Assembly: GCA_030141585.1 (NCBI GenBank)
Contig: JAQIFP010000001.1
Location: 186,001 to 250,000 of the forward strand
Length of the DNA: 64,000 bases
Direction: 5' to 3'
From: Ophryocystis elektroscirrha
Taxonomy: Eukaryota > Apicomplexa > Conoidasida > Neogregarinorida > Ophryocystidae
The notes beneath the pieces were generated by a model. It was not told the origin of the DNA, searched no databases, and saw only the letters and a program-made list of their open reading frames with translations. How positions within the stretch are numbered: position 1 is the first letter of the stretch; each line of letters starts with the position of its first letter. Below are positions 46,201 through 57,225 of the stretch, piece after piece. A program made the position numbers and the translations under genes.

Positions 46201-47508
46201 AAAACGTGATGCAATACAAATCAGTTTCAGCCGATTTGGTAAATAAATAAAAATTTGATTTATAATCAATCAGCAAAACTTACTTTTGAATTCTAGTGAA
46301 ATTAATGAAAAAACTTCTATACTTCCCTTTTCGCCACCAATACAAATTTCGGTTGGTAGGTGTTGATAGCTAATTTTTCACTTTCTCTAATGTTTTCTGA
46401 AAAAAAAAAAGCTTATTTGATTAATTAAAAACCTGAAATTTAATTACTCAATAAGTCAGCAGATTGACGTTTCCATTTATAGATAGTGACTTACAATAAA
46501 TCTATAAATCAACTCATGAAATACTTATTTTTCTTTACGTCAATAAAAAAAAGTGCATAATTTGAATGCATGTACTAAAATCTGCTTTTAACAGATTACA
46601 CAGAATCCCTAACAGACGATAATGTTATTGATACTTCACGTGTTCCCCGGCAAAGTTTGAAAAGTTTATTTGTTTGTAGAACAGAGGCGTCAGCTGAAGA
46701 GTCAGATTTTGAGGAATCTCAAGAATCACAATTTTGTTATATGAATAAACCTTGTGATTCATTTAAAAAATTTTCAGTATGACTAAATATTAATTAATTC
46801 AATATATATAGAAAAAAGCAAACTCATATAAAAGTCAAAATGACAGCTATTCTAAAGGTTCTCACAGCTATGATGCGGAAAGTCATGTTAACAGCAAATA
46901 TGAAAAAGATTCTGAAGATAAATGCTATTATTCCAAACACAATAATTCTAGAAAAAATACATCATTTAATGCTAATGAAGAACAATCAAATAATAGTGAT
47001 TATGAAAAAGAAACTGAAGAAAAACTTAAAGTAAAAGGTTTAATTAAATTAGTTAAATTATAATAATATATTTTTTTAATATATATATATATATATAGAA
47101 CAAATTATACAAATACTCGTACAAATTGTCAAAATATTCATAGAAAAATAACGATCGATAAGTTATTCTTACACACGTGTATTTATGTCTACGCATATAC
47201 ATTCACTATTTTTTATACCTATATTCTTGAAGTACAAAAAAACAAATAAATTAATTGTTCGATACAATGTGAATATTGACTAAGAAATCCTCAATTTTAA
47301 CTATTATCCAAATTTTACTGTTTAGGTAGAAGAATGTTTGACGATTCATTTCAAAAAACTACAGAAATCTTTGATGAAATTTGTTTGCCGATCGAAAAAA
47401 GTTATAAAAAAACTGAAAGAAGAATTGCCTATTCGCTCAACTATAAATCGAAAATGGGCCAAAACTCGTACAAAATTCCATGAATGGAAAGAGAAGCATA
47501 TTGAATAA
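43234..47508 (+). CDS. F-BAR domain protein, possible SBF2-like middle region
   Basis: Starts MSTKYGHYSSDM|NKWRVHIEKVNEKGA. About ten short exons build an F-BAR helical bundle (LYKLSQIEILYSSALNQILQ, EVIHVTLTPTLKNHEKVLEQ, MLGLADAIENTEKDYADSLK, CLKDCLKKLFVYQMSYMRTS). The middle part reads SLAEMLTCLLSFAYLDMDIP, VIRAIMILAQKFYFL and EAPGVWNHQKMWMQIILVSL, which resembles the SBF2 module of myotubularin-related proteins. The tail is Ser/Asn/Glu-rich and ends HEWKEKHIE, TAA. F-BAR proteins bend membranes and bind phosphoinositides in endocytosis and cytokinesis. One ~575-nt intron contains the repeat array at 45.6-46.0 kb. F-BAR is clear to me from layout; the SBF2 call is weaker. Some small exons may be misplaced. 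Confidence 0.65.
45594..46000. repeat. Tandem repeats in an F-BAR gene intron: TATAGCTTATATATA-type, then a 9-bp array
   Basis: From 45594 to about 45745, variants of TAGCTTATATATA. From 45749 to about 45955, roughly 23 copies of GATTATATA with a few substitutions, then a return to TAGCTTATATATA. The 9-bp unit is three codons, so it is open in frame and creates a false Asp-Tyr-Ile ORF. Confidence 0.92.
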
Positions 47509-47937
47509 GCAAAACAAATTGCTGCGAATTCCCAAAAAACGGTTGAATTCCATCATATTTGCACCTAAAATAGAGGTTTTGCTTGATAGAGTATTTATTT
47601 TGTAAACCTCTTTACTGTAACATCAATCAGCTTAATGTCTTAGCTGGAGAAACTTGTTTTATATATACTATATGGTTTGTTTTTTATAAGTGAGAATCTG
47701 AGTTTAATCAATTATATGTGTTTGTAGTAAAACTTTATAATGTTCTTTTTTTATGGAGCAAAATGATATATAAATAAATATTTCAGAAGAAAGAAAAAAA
47801 AAAAATGGGATATTTTGATTTTCGACTCTACGTTTTAGAGCTCAAAAATTTAAATTCATTGTATTTGTTTATTTGATCTTTTAATCGATTTTGTTCAATA
47901 AAACAGAGCTCCAAGTTATTCTATATATTAATCAAGA
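47509..47937. other. Convergent intergenic spacer
   Basis: About 430 bases between the ends of two convergent genes; probably 3' UTRs and polyadenylation signals. Nothing else seen. Confidence 0.5.
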
Positions 47938-49947
47938 TTAATGGATAATTATTACTTTTATAACTTTAGGATCATTTTCATCAACAACTGGACTAGTAGA
48001 TATATATTTCCGAAGAAATTTGGAGGGCACATGTATCTTATATTCAGGTAGAGCTGTATCGATAAAACGAGTCATCGGAAGGTTTTCGTCTTCTGAGTAT
48101 GTAGAGTATATTACTATTGTATTACTACTATATGATATTATAATTAATTTTTATATGCTGTATTTATGTTTTACCTATAGCATCTATTCCCAAATAAGCA
48201 TTTATTATTAGGTTTCTCAAATATGCAACATCTGGGTTCTTTTCTATTGGTGATTCTTGAGTTTTTTTATACTTTATGTCGGATTTATAATATTTGAAAA
48301 ATACTCTTACATAATCAAAAAACCTAACATTTTATTATCTGATATAATCATAGTACTTCATTAATATAGTTCTTTCTCCAAATAAAATACTTTTTTTCTC
48401 AAAATTTTTTAAATCAACTAGCATCATTTTTAGTTTTTCCTCTGAAGCCGCAGACTAAATATACCAATAAGAAAAAACTATTACTATTACAAGTTGGCTT
48501 TGCTCTTGTTTACAAGTACACTTGTTATAACACGTACATATTGCTCTTTTAAATTCTTCAACTCTACTGAATATATTAAATGTCTCTTTTTTTTTTATAT
48601 TTAAACTAAAAATGTTTTCCGATCTTTGTAATATTGGCTCTTTATTATTATTTTTGTTAGTTTCCAATTTGAATACTTTCCAAACAACTGGATGAGTGCA
48701 AAGACTCTTTCGTATATCCTAAAATGCACACACCCTTCATTTTAAACACTATAGTGTTCATTTATCTAACACAACTTAGTTTACAATTATCAAATTATCC
48801 AAAAAACCGTATTTATCAGTTATAATAACGATAATACCAATATTATTATTATTATAATAACTATTATAATAATAACTATAATGGTAATAATAATTGTAAT
48901 AATAATTATAGTATTAAATTATATTTATACACTTTATATATAGCACAAAAATAATTTCTTTCCTACTAACAATTACTAGATATTAATACATCTGTGCTAG
49001 GAGCTTCGTTGTCAAGAATATCTGCGCATTTGAATGCTGTGTAAAAATTGGAAAGAATTGTTACACAAGTATATAAGTCAGAGTCATTATTGTATGGCTT
49101 ATATATTGACGAATTATTATTATCCTTTAACTTATCAATGATGTCCGCATATTGTATTGTAAGTGAAGAAGTTTCTTCACTAGTTGGAGTGATTAAGCTG
49201 GATTTAATTGACTTTAACTTTCCATGATCTTGTACTAGATCAGAATCGTTGAATGATACTTTTTGCTGAACATCTAACAAGATAAGCTGAATTTTACTTT
49301 TTCAAAACATATATACAAAATAAAATATACAACATTTTTTTTATTTTTAAATATTTATGTATAGGATCATTTTCCTTTAGCTAGTAAATGTATATTAAAG
49401 CCGATAAAACACAGTTATATTGGTAATTAAGCTATTTGTACTGAGAAAATAGAGCTTATGAATTAAATCATTACTTTGTTCAGTGTCATATACAGTTTAA
49501 AATTTACGTAACATATATATATATATATATATATATATTGTAAATTAATTAAAAAACTTTTAAAATCAATCTTTTAATGGTAATATATGTAATATGTTGT
49601 GAAGTACAAATAAACCGTAAAAAGTAATACTTTTATTCACATATGTGGAATTTTAGTCGTGCTGTAATAATACATTTTTTAACAATTATATTGCTTTTAT
49701 TAATAATTAAATTACTGTTAGAAGATATAGAAGTATCATTCCTAGACTGTTGTTTAATAGAATTTTTGTTATTTTTAGGGCTTTCAGGAGTAAAGTTAAC
49801 GCTTTCAATTTTTCTCCCAATAATTTTTGGTTTTGCTTGAACTTTCCTTGAAGGGGGAGTTGTTTTTTTCAAATTATTTGGTTTGCTAGTAATAACGGTT
49901 GGTTTTTTATTTAAATTATTATTGTGCTTCGTTTTAAGTTGATACAT
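47938..49947 (-). CDS. Hypothetical protein, multi-exon
   Basis: Pieces, in order: MYQLKTKHNNNLNKKPTVIT with a Lys/Ser-rich segment (SRKVQAKPKIIGRKIESVNF); after a possible ~450-nt intron in phase 1, VQQKVSFNDSDLVQDHGKLK and LYTCVTILSNFYTAFKCADI; DIRKSLCTHPVVWKVFKLET with RAICTCYNKCTCKQEQ; SAASEEKLKMMLVDLKNFEK with SILFGERTILMKYYDYI; VFFKYYKSDIKYKKTQES and YLRNLIINAYLGIDAI; and DENLPMTRFIDTALPEYKIH, ending VIKVIIIH, TAA. No domain recognised. The N-terminus is basic and disordered, the rest helical, with a small Cys cluster (CTCYNKCTC). The joining of the first exon is the weakest point; it could be a separate 104-residue ORF. Confidence 0.45.
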
Positions 49948-50068
49948 TTAAAGTGGTGATTAATTATAATGAAAATTGGTATAGCAAATACATAAATAAA
50001 TACTACATTGAATTAATTAAAAATGATACTGATATATTTTTTTGACTTGGGAGAAAAAAAAAAAAAAA

Positions 50069-51386
50069 TCAGTTGATAATTACATCTTCTTGTATGGAAG
50101 GAGGATTTTTGGGCAACATTAAGTCGATTTCTTCAGTAGTAAGTTCTATAGAAGTTTTTTTCTATTTTTAAAAGATTTACCATTCCATGAACTATCTAAA
50201 CCTATATATCCTATCGAAATACTTTCAGCCGTTAATCTAAATGAAGATTTGAGTTATAAATAAATAAAGTTACTCTTGATCCTGAGCTAGTGACTTTTTT
50301 AGAGCTTTTAAAGCATGCTGTATTAAATCTTCCAAAGAAGCTGAAACAGTAGATCATTGAAACCATTAAGCAATATTATAGTCGAGTATAAAGACATTTA
50401 CATGTGTAATATTAATTGATTGCTTTAATTAATATTATTATTATTATTTGGTTAAGTAAGCAACACATGTTTAATAAGTTGATTTGTTATTAAATTTGTA
50501 ACTAAAGCCAATTTCTTTTATAAAACAAAGAACGTCTGCATTTCAATTATTTTTTGCAATTATAACAGATTATTTAATCAAATATAATAACCAGCAATAA
50601 TTGATTACCTTCAGAAAACTGTTCAAGATTATTCACCAAATAAGTTCTTGCTGATTGAGATCGAGTACCAAACGCACAGGCCTAGGATTAATAAGAAAAG
50701 GAATTATAATTGTTTTACATAGTACTCTACAAAATCTCCGCTAGGACATGTTTCATATAGATGGGGTCCAGAAGCCTATGGTATTATAACTTTGGGAAAG
50801 TACGTACATCTACGCCACCAACAATTAAACTGCAACCAAAGGGACGTTTAGAGTATTTTTGTGTATTATTTTGAGACACTATGGATTCATTATAATACAA
50901 AATACTACTAACTTGAAGAGATTTTTTCGATTAAACTCAATATGCGCTCTGGACTGTTGTAAATGTAGTAATGGTTCAGACAATGTTTTCTCATCACATT
51001 CACCAAATATTCTGTAATTTACTAATAATGAAGACAATTATACTAGCATCTGCTGTTATTCCAGAGAAAACTACACCAACATGGTCATCTACTTTCATTA
51101 TTTTAGTATTATAGCTGGCAAGTTTCGACAAAGATCTCTTAAAACCCGCTAATACCTGCAATATGATTACATATTTTCTTATATATATAATACATGTTTT
51201 CTTATTATAATTACATTGTAAACATTGAAGTAATTTAGATGACTGGATACTTACAACATATGTCTTAGAGCGAAGTCCCACTCCACAGGTTCCAAGCTTT
51301 ACAGCTTCCATAGCGTATTCGACTTGATGAAGCCTTCCTTGTGGACTCCATATAGTTATATCCGTATCGTATGCATTTCTATACAT
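50069..51386 (-). CDS. PSMA1: 20S proteasome subunit alpha (PSMA1/alpha-6)
   Basis: Starts MYRNAYDTDITIWSPQGRLH with QVEYAMEAVKLGTCGVGLRS, the alpha-subunit signature and N-terminal gate sequence. After a splice near TYVV comes VLAGFKRSLSKLASYNTKIM, VDDHVGVVFSGITADASII, then GECDEKTLSEPLLHLQQSRA, TKRPFGCSLIVGGVDVGPHL with YETCPSGDF, ACAFGTRSQSARTYLVNNLE and [20 protein letters not shown]. The tail ends SIQEDVIIN, TGA. The GARSQSARTYLE-type block and YRNxYDxDxTxWSPQGRLxQ start are typical of alpha-6. Alpha subunits form the outer rings and gate of the 20S core. Start ATG is fixed by the conserved N-terminus; the next gene on the plus strand starts only 30 bp away. Confidence 0.94.
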
Positions 51387-51416
51387 GGTACGTAGTTCTG
51401 CTGTATTAGGTTCACA

Positions 51417-52383
51417 ATGCCGCAAAATGAAGCAAAAAAAGAATTTAACAAATTGATGCAAGAAGTGCGCAAATTCGGTACGTATAATCAATTCAATCCT
51501 AAAAATAGCATTCTTTATGTTCTTGTGTACTGACTTCTCAAGTTTTCATATAAAATAAGTAGAATGTGTTGCATATTACATATTTTACATATCAAAATGT
51601 AGAATTTATACAACTTTTTAATCATTACTGATACATCAAATAAAATAGAGATATATAACTGAAACGTAAACTTGCTTTCTGTTTATCGTATTTGTTGTAG
51701 CTGAACCACATATTGACAAATTTCAACGTCAGCGTTATATGAATAGAAAACTCAAAGCTTTAAATTGTTTGGTATGGGTTTTTTTATATGAATATATAGT
51801 TGTAGCCTGGGAAGTCTCAAAAAATGCCTTTACCTGAGCTTCGGTCTCGAAGACTTGCAGCACGTGTCGCTATAGAGAAACAACAAGAAAAGGTATTCAT
51901 AGTAATTTCGTTAATTTGAATAAATTTCTATATAATGAAATATTTCATAAATGGCATATTTGCTCATTAATTACAATAAAGGGTTCAATAAAATACAACA
52001 GTGTATTCCATGATTTTAAATTAGATAAATATTATTAAGCTGCGTAGTCATTATATACCGTAACTATGGTATATTTTATTAAGATTCTCAACATTTTACA
52101 AAATTTACTTACATTTATTGAAAAACTGTGTACTCACTTATACAAATAATTAATATTTGTTTTAAAAATGCAGGAAGCGCAATTAGGGATAAAAATCGCA
52201 AGGGATAAGATGTCCTTAAGTGAAGCAGTGAAACATAAACAGAATGAGAAAAATAGATTAAAGCAAAAATTCAAAACACCTATTTTTAATGAAACTAAAT
52301 TTGATCCTGTAATGAAAGTCGGCAAAGATATTTTACGAAAGTACCAAGTTACAAATTCTGGGAATAACAAAAAACGAAAATAA
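51417..52383 (+). CDS. Small basic nucleolar-type protein (C1orf131/DUF4602-like)
   Basis: Exons: MPQNEAKKEFNKLMQEVRKF; AEPHIDKFQRQRYMNRKLKA with LNCL; PGKSQKMPLPELRSRRLAAR with VAIEKQQEK; and after ~270 nt of intron, EAQLGIKIARDKMSLSEAVK with HKQNEKNRLKQKF, KTPIFNETKFDPVMKVGKDI, ending NNKKRK, TAA. About 150 residues, very basic, helical. The KKEFNKLMxEVRKF start, the RxxREKxxELGI-like helix and the MKVGK end match the pattern I remember for C1orf131/DUF4602 proteins, found in the human small-subunit processome. So a role in early ribosome assembly is plausible but inferred. Confidence 0.6.
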
Positions 52384-52529
52384 ATGTGTGAATTAATTAA
52401 AATGTAAGAATAATATATTATAAGGTTTTTTTGTTTTATTACGAGTTAAAAAGCACATTTTTAGATTTCTTAATACATAACCGCTAATATACAAAAAAAG
52501 GCATTGATATTTTATTGGTCTTGGTATCA

Positions 52530-55202
52530 CTAACTCGTTGAACTACTATTTTTTAGTTTTATTAGAGCTGCGTTGATAGCTTCAGCTTTTGGCGCTATTA
52601 AGCTTTTTGGTTTTCTGCGTGAAAAACTAAAGGGGCAATCTGTAGATGATTTACTTTCAACCCCATATCCATATGCAGCCCAATCAGTTGGCGAAGCTGG
52701 AAACACTAATTCTGGAGTTTTTTTTTCTTCATTTTTAGCGTTTTGTTCATAAATTGATAACCATTTCATACAGTATATGTATATGTAGACTTCCATTTCA
52801 CTATAAACAATGTTTGACTTGATGAAAAAATATATACCGTATACATACAATCATTGCATCAATAAAATGCTGTGGAATTCCATCTAAAATCAGAGAATGT
52901 TTTTTTTCTCCTTCTTTAGTAATTTGTATGCGACCCTTTGTATAATTCCAAATACCATCTCTTATTTCCATAGCACTGTAATTAATACATAAACTGATAA
53001 AAAACTCACCTCAGCACGGTAACATTTTTTTTTGCCATATTTTCCTTTGGTAGGTTTTTAATGATTGAATAAATAGATAGAAAATTAACTGCATTATTCA
53101 CATAAAAAAGATTTAAACAATACTTGGGTCGGTTCCATCCATTACAAAAAAATAAATCTTATTAAAAAAAATGCTAGATTTCCAAGCAGTTTTTATTTTA
53201 TAAGCAGCACAGCCTAACAGTTTTTATACTATGTTATATAAATAAACCTTTTTTTCCTGTATCCCACGCCGTATGATATGCAAGAAATACATCTGAAGGT
53301 TTTGGCATATTCGTCCCTCTAGGCTTCCATACATTTTTACGAATTTCTCTGTAAGAAATCTATATTTAAATTAATTTTATTAAGAATTCATAGAGTATAT
53401 TGATTATATTATAGAAATAGTTAATCTTTATTTATATAACTTGAATATATATATAAACAATATTTAAGTATAAAGTGATTCTTTGTATGTAACAGATTTT
53501 TGCATACTCTATTTCTTTCTCCGACATAAAAAAGTTTCCTCCGATTCCTTCATTTTGCAAAGAATCTCCATCAAATTCAGTTCTAGAAACGTTAAATTAT
53601 GTACTAAGTAGATTTAATATTTTATAATACAGATATACAGTCATGTACAAAATATACAAAAGTAACAGTTATAAAACAGATATATTACGTAGTTATTTGA
53701 GTTTCTTGGGGTTGTCGTGCTCGTATTCTCGGTTTCGTCGTTGTGTCTTGTAAATTCTTATAGAGTTGTATTCGGTGAGCTAGTTCGACTAAAGAAAAAT
53801 ATTAATATTTAGATATATCACAATGTTACTGTAACTTGTACAAAACTTACTTTCAAATTCTGTTTGTACAGATGATCGGCTTTGAGAAAAGCTTTCAGAA
53901 ATACTTGAAGTATGACGTTTGCTTTTGTGTTCAAAACTTGATTCTATGTCATGGCAGTTGTTTATATATATTATTAATCATTATTATTAATTATTATTAT
54001 TATTATNNNNNNNNNNNNNNNNNNNNNNNNNNNNNNNNNNNNNNNNNNNNNNNNNNNNNNNNNNNNNNNNNNNNNNNNNNNNNNNNNNNNNNNNNNNNNN
54101 NNNNNNCTTTGAGAAAAGCTTTCAGAAATACTTGAAGTATGACGTTTGCTTTTGTGTTCAAAACTTGATTCTATGTCATGGCAGTTGTTTATATATATTA
54201 TTAATCATTATTATTAATTATTATTATTATTATTATTTATTATTACTTATAATAATAAGCTGTTATTATTAATTATGATTAATTATCATTATTATTTTAT
54301 TACTATATTATTATTATTATTTATAATTATTATTATAATAATTATTTATATATATATATATATATTTGTATAAATATTATATATTATCAATGAGTTAATT
54401 TTCCTTATAACTTAAATGAATTGATTTATTAGTATAGTAATTAGATCATGACGTCTGATAACTTTAGTATTTTTTATTCAACTGACTATTAATTAAATTA
54501 TTCTAAGTATTAGACTTTAGATGTTAAGTTAAAAATCAATTTACCGTTATTTTCAGATGATGATTCTGAAGATTGATCATCGTAAGAATCAATTTCGAAT
54601 TCACTATAAAATTGAAGATTTGAATCTCGTGAGTGTGTTCCATTGATGGATACAGAAGAAAGACTTTGACGACTGTAAGTTTCGCACGAATGAGATCTGT
54701 TGTCCATATATAATGAACGACGATGATCCGAACGATAATTAGGCCTTCTAAGTGTCTGTATATTTTTAATCAAAGTCGGTACAGATGAGAGTTGTTCGAC
54801 GGAGGAAGGAGGAGAAGCAACAGGTGGAAGTGAAGATCTCTGTACTGTTATTTTGAGTGCAGGTGGTGGAGATGATCTTTGTGTTGGAGTTGAATTGTTG
54901 GATACAATTTCCAATGAGGTTTTTTTAGACAAAGCCACAGTTGGCGTAGTCTCTCCCATATCTTTAAGTTCAATCTGTGAATCAGCAAACTCTTTCAGTT
55001 CTAATACATCACACTCATAAGGTTTCAGCGTATATAAATGTTCAAAACGTCCAGAACGTCTATATACAGATATATCCAAGGCATAGTTTGATATATCTTC
55101 TATAGAATCCGATAATCGTCTTTGTATTGGGAAATCCATAGTATAATTTAAATCAGATTCTGAGTTGCATCTCCAAATACCCTTGGCGTTATCTATTGAC
55201 AT
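52530..55202 (-). CDS. Hypothetical Ser/Pro-rich protein (model crosses an assembly gap)
   Basis: The first exon (55202 down to about 54545) gives MSIDNAKGIWRCNSESDLNY, then QRSSPPPALKITVQRSSLPP and a Ser-rich end (SYDDQSSESSSENNG). Later exons: ESSFEHKSKRHTSSISESFS (53.9 kb), LVELAHRIQLYKNLQDTTTK with RIRARQPQETQITT, ELDGDSLQNEGIGGNFFMSE, EIRKNVWKPRGTNMPKPSDV with FLAYHTAWDTGKK, MEIRDGIWNYTKGRIQITKE, and KWLSIYEQNAKNEEKKTPEL to the Ser-rich end SSTS, TAG. No known domain identified. The N-terminus is disordered and phospho-protein-like; the C-terminal half is globular with aromatic residues. The gap at 54007-54106 lies in an intron, and a copy of one exon occurs on each side (see the duplication entry), so only one should be counted. 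Confidence 0.5.
53880..54233. repeat. Identical 127-bp flanks on both sides of the gap
   Basis: 53880-54006 and 54107-54233 are the same sequence, starting CTTTGAGAAAAGC and ending in a TTATTATTA run. The copies flank exactly 100 N. The likeliest reading is unmerged contig ends placed on both sides of an artificial gap. Confidence 0.95.
54007..54106. other. Assembly gap of 100 N
   Basis: Exactly 100 undetermined bases, a standard scaffold gap size, so its length is not informative. Confidence 0.99.
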
Positions 55203-55627
55203 TTTATTATAGAAATGTTATTTATATAATACATATGGTTTTGATAAAAATGATCGGGAACCGAAATGACAAGTTTTGAATTTCAACTTATAAAGTCTTT
55301 AAAGATATTTTTTTTTTACAATCTGTACTTTAAATAACATTCTATACTACATAGTGTATTTTAACATCTTAATATTTGTACTCATTTTTTAAATAAATTT
55401 GGTTCAAAAATGAAACTTATTTTGAAATTTATTGGTTACAAGTTCATATTATTTTTTTAAGTCGAAATGGAAATTACAAAATAATATACTTTTTTTTTTT
55501 TGTGAACTATTTCGGAAATTTAAGAATAAATAATCAAATGATTATTTGTGGAGTGACGTAAAACTTTTTTTTGTAAAAATTAGTATCATTATTTAAATTA
55601 AGTACTTTTATCGCAAAATAAAAAAAA
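55203..55627. other. Divergent spacer
   Basis: 425 bases between the starts of the Ser-rich gene (minus) and the polyQ gene (plus), with several T and A runs. Both promoters are expected here; no motif recognised. Confidence 0.5.
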
Positions 55628-57136
55628 ATGGAGTTAGACATGAACTACGCAGATAATAAGCAGGGAAATTTAATGGTTGAAGATAAAATCCAGGATGATA
55701 TATATCGAATATTACCTGCTTCCGAAATTCAAATGAAGCAAAGTGAAGCAGTGCAAGCACACTTACAAATGCGTAATCAATTATCGGATTGCTGTAATTC
55801 AATAGGAAACTACACAGATTTTTGTACCAAATACGACTTTCACTACCCAATATCTCAAACTTATATTCCACATGATGGTAATATCGGGCCTTCGGATGTA
55901 GTATCTAAAAAAGAGCTCAGCCCATCAGAAATGACGCAGAACCCAGAACAGCTGTTGAGATCATTGAATAACTTTCAAAGTGCACATGATCAGCTGCTTT
56001 ATAACGATAATCACGCGTTTTTGTATCATTCTCAAAAATTGAATCCGAATCAAACACAGCATATTCTGAATACTATGTTTCAAAATCCGGCAAGCTATCT
56101 ACAATCGTCCGCTGCTTTATCTAACGAGTTTATTAATTTGGGAACTGTCAATAGTCAACTACTTAATAAAAAGATTATAGAGAAGGACAATAATAATGTT
56201 ATTGCTGAACCTTTTTTTCAACCGCAGCATAAAAATGTGATTAGTCAACGACAGACTAATCGTATAGAAAACACAGCAGACCAAAAAACTGTCGAAAATG
56301 ATACCGCAAATTCAGCAAACCCTTCAACTTATCAATATTCTATGTCTGCTAGAGAGTCCGAAAATTATTTTAGAAATCCAGTCTATAGCAGTACAGAAAA
56401 ATTATCGGATGAAGAGCAGCAACAACTACAGCAGCAAATTCAACAGCAAATCCAGCAACAACAGCAACAACAACAGCAGCAACAACAGCAGCACCAACAG
56501 CAACAACAATTGCAAAAGCAACATCAACTGCAGCAGCAACAAATTCAGCAACAAGTTCAGCAGCAGTTGCAACAGCAAAACATACAGCAATATATGATGA
56601 TGCAGCAACAAGGCATGGAAGGTTATGAAGAATATATGGTAACAGATCACCATACTCCCAATATGTATGGACATCCTGATTTCTCCCCAAATACGATGCA
56701 TCTGCCCCCACACATAATGCAGCAACACCAAATTCCGTATATAATACCTCAACAACATATGACTACACCAAGGGCATCCGTTGATTCAGCACCTAACTTT
56801 TTCACACCCGCTGTTATGCAGCATGAACAATTTTTTGCACCATTTATCAACCAAGCTGCATTTAATAACCAACAACAACAGCAACAGCAACAGCAACACT
56901 ATCTTGCTTATAATAAACCTAGTTACACTGATAAAGCTTCTGTTACGCAACAATTTTTAGCTCAAAACCAGTCAGAACAACCTAAAATTGCATCGCAAAA
57001 CTCTTCTTCATTTTGGAAATGGGGGGAAAGTTTCTTTTCTGCTTTCTCTCACAAGCCGATACGTCAAGCAACGAAAGTGTCTAAAAGCCAGCGGCCTTCT
57101 CTATTTTCTTGTTTTAGTGCAAGTTTTAGAACTTAA
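55628..57136 (+). CDS. Glutamine-rich protein with a polyQ tract
   Basis: Single uninterrupted exon of 502 residues. The N-terminal region is acidic and mixed (MELDMNYADNKQGNLMVEDK). About residues 265-325 form a nearly pure Gln tract with a few Leu, Ile and His, encoded by mixed CAA and CAG, and a second short polyQ lies near residue 415. The middle is Met, Pro and His-rich (MYGHPDFSPNTMHLPPHIMQ). The C-terminal ~45 residues are basic and aromatic (SSFWKWGESFFSAFSHKPIR), unlike the rest and possibly membrane-binding. No DNA-binding or enzyme domain seen. Mixed CAA/CAG codons argue for selection on the protein rather than simple slippage. Function unknown; polyQ proteins are often transcription or RNA-granule factors. 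Confidence 0.75.
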   Translation: MELDMNYADNKQGNLMVEDKIQDDIYRILPASEIQMKQSEAVQAHLQMRNQLSDCCNSIGNYTDFCTKYDFHYPISQTYIPHDGNIGPSDVVSKKELSPSEMTQNPEQLLRSLNNFQSAHDQLLYNDNHAFLYHSQKLNPNQTQHILNTMFQNPASYLQSSAALSNEFINLGTVNSQLLNKKIIEKDNNNVIAEPFFQPQHKNVISQRQTNRIENTADQKTVENDTANSANPSTYQYSMSARESENYFRNPVYSSTEKLSDEEQQQLQQQIQQQIQQQQQQQQQQQQQHQQQQQLQKQHQLQQQQIQQQVQQQLQQQNIQQYMMMQQQGMEGYEEYMVTDHHTPNMYGHPDFSPNTMHLPPHIMQQHQIPYIIPQQHMTTPRASVDSAPNFFTPAVMQHEQFFAPFINQAAFNNQQQQQQQQQHYLAYNKPSYTDKASVTQQFLAQNQSEQPKIASQNSSSFWKWGESFFSAFSHKPIRQATKVSKSQRPSLFSCFSASFRT

Positions 57137-57225
57137 ATAATATTTTAAATACATTTTAACCTTATTGTATTTTTTTTAAGAGGTTTTCCATTTTTATCTT
57201 TATGATAATGAACACAAACCAAAAC

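Noticed and set aside
48840..48920. Possible CRISPR-like or regulatory repeats of TAATAATAA
   Set aside because: Simple trinucleotide-type low complexity common in AT-rich genomes.
54007..54106. Recent tandem duplication around the N run
   Set aside because: Perfect identity, end positions exactly at a 100-N gap and lack of any divergence fit an assembly artefact better.
56370..56758. Minus-strand poly-Leu and poly-Ala/Val ORFs
   Set aside because: Reverse frames of the CAG/CAA tract of the polyQ gene.
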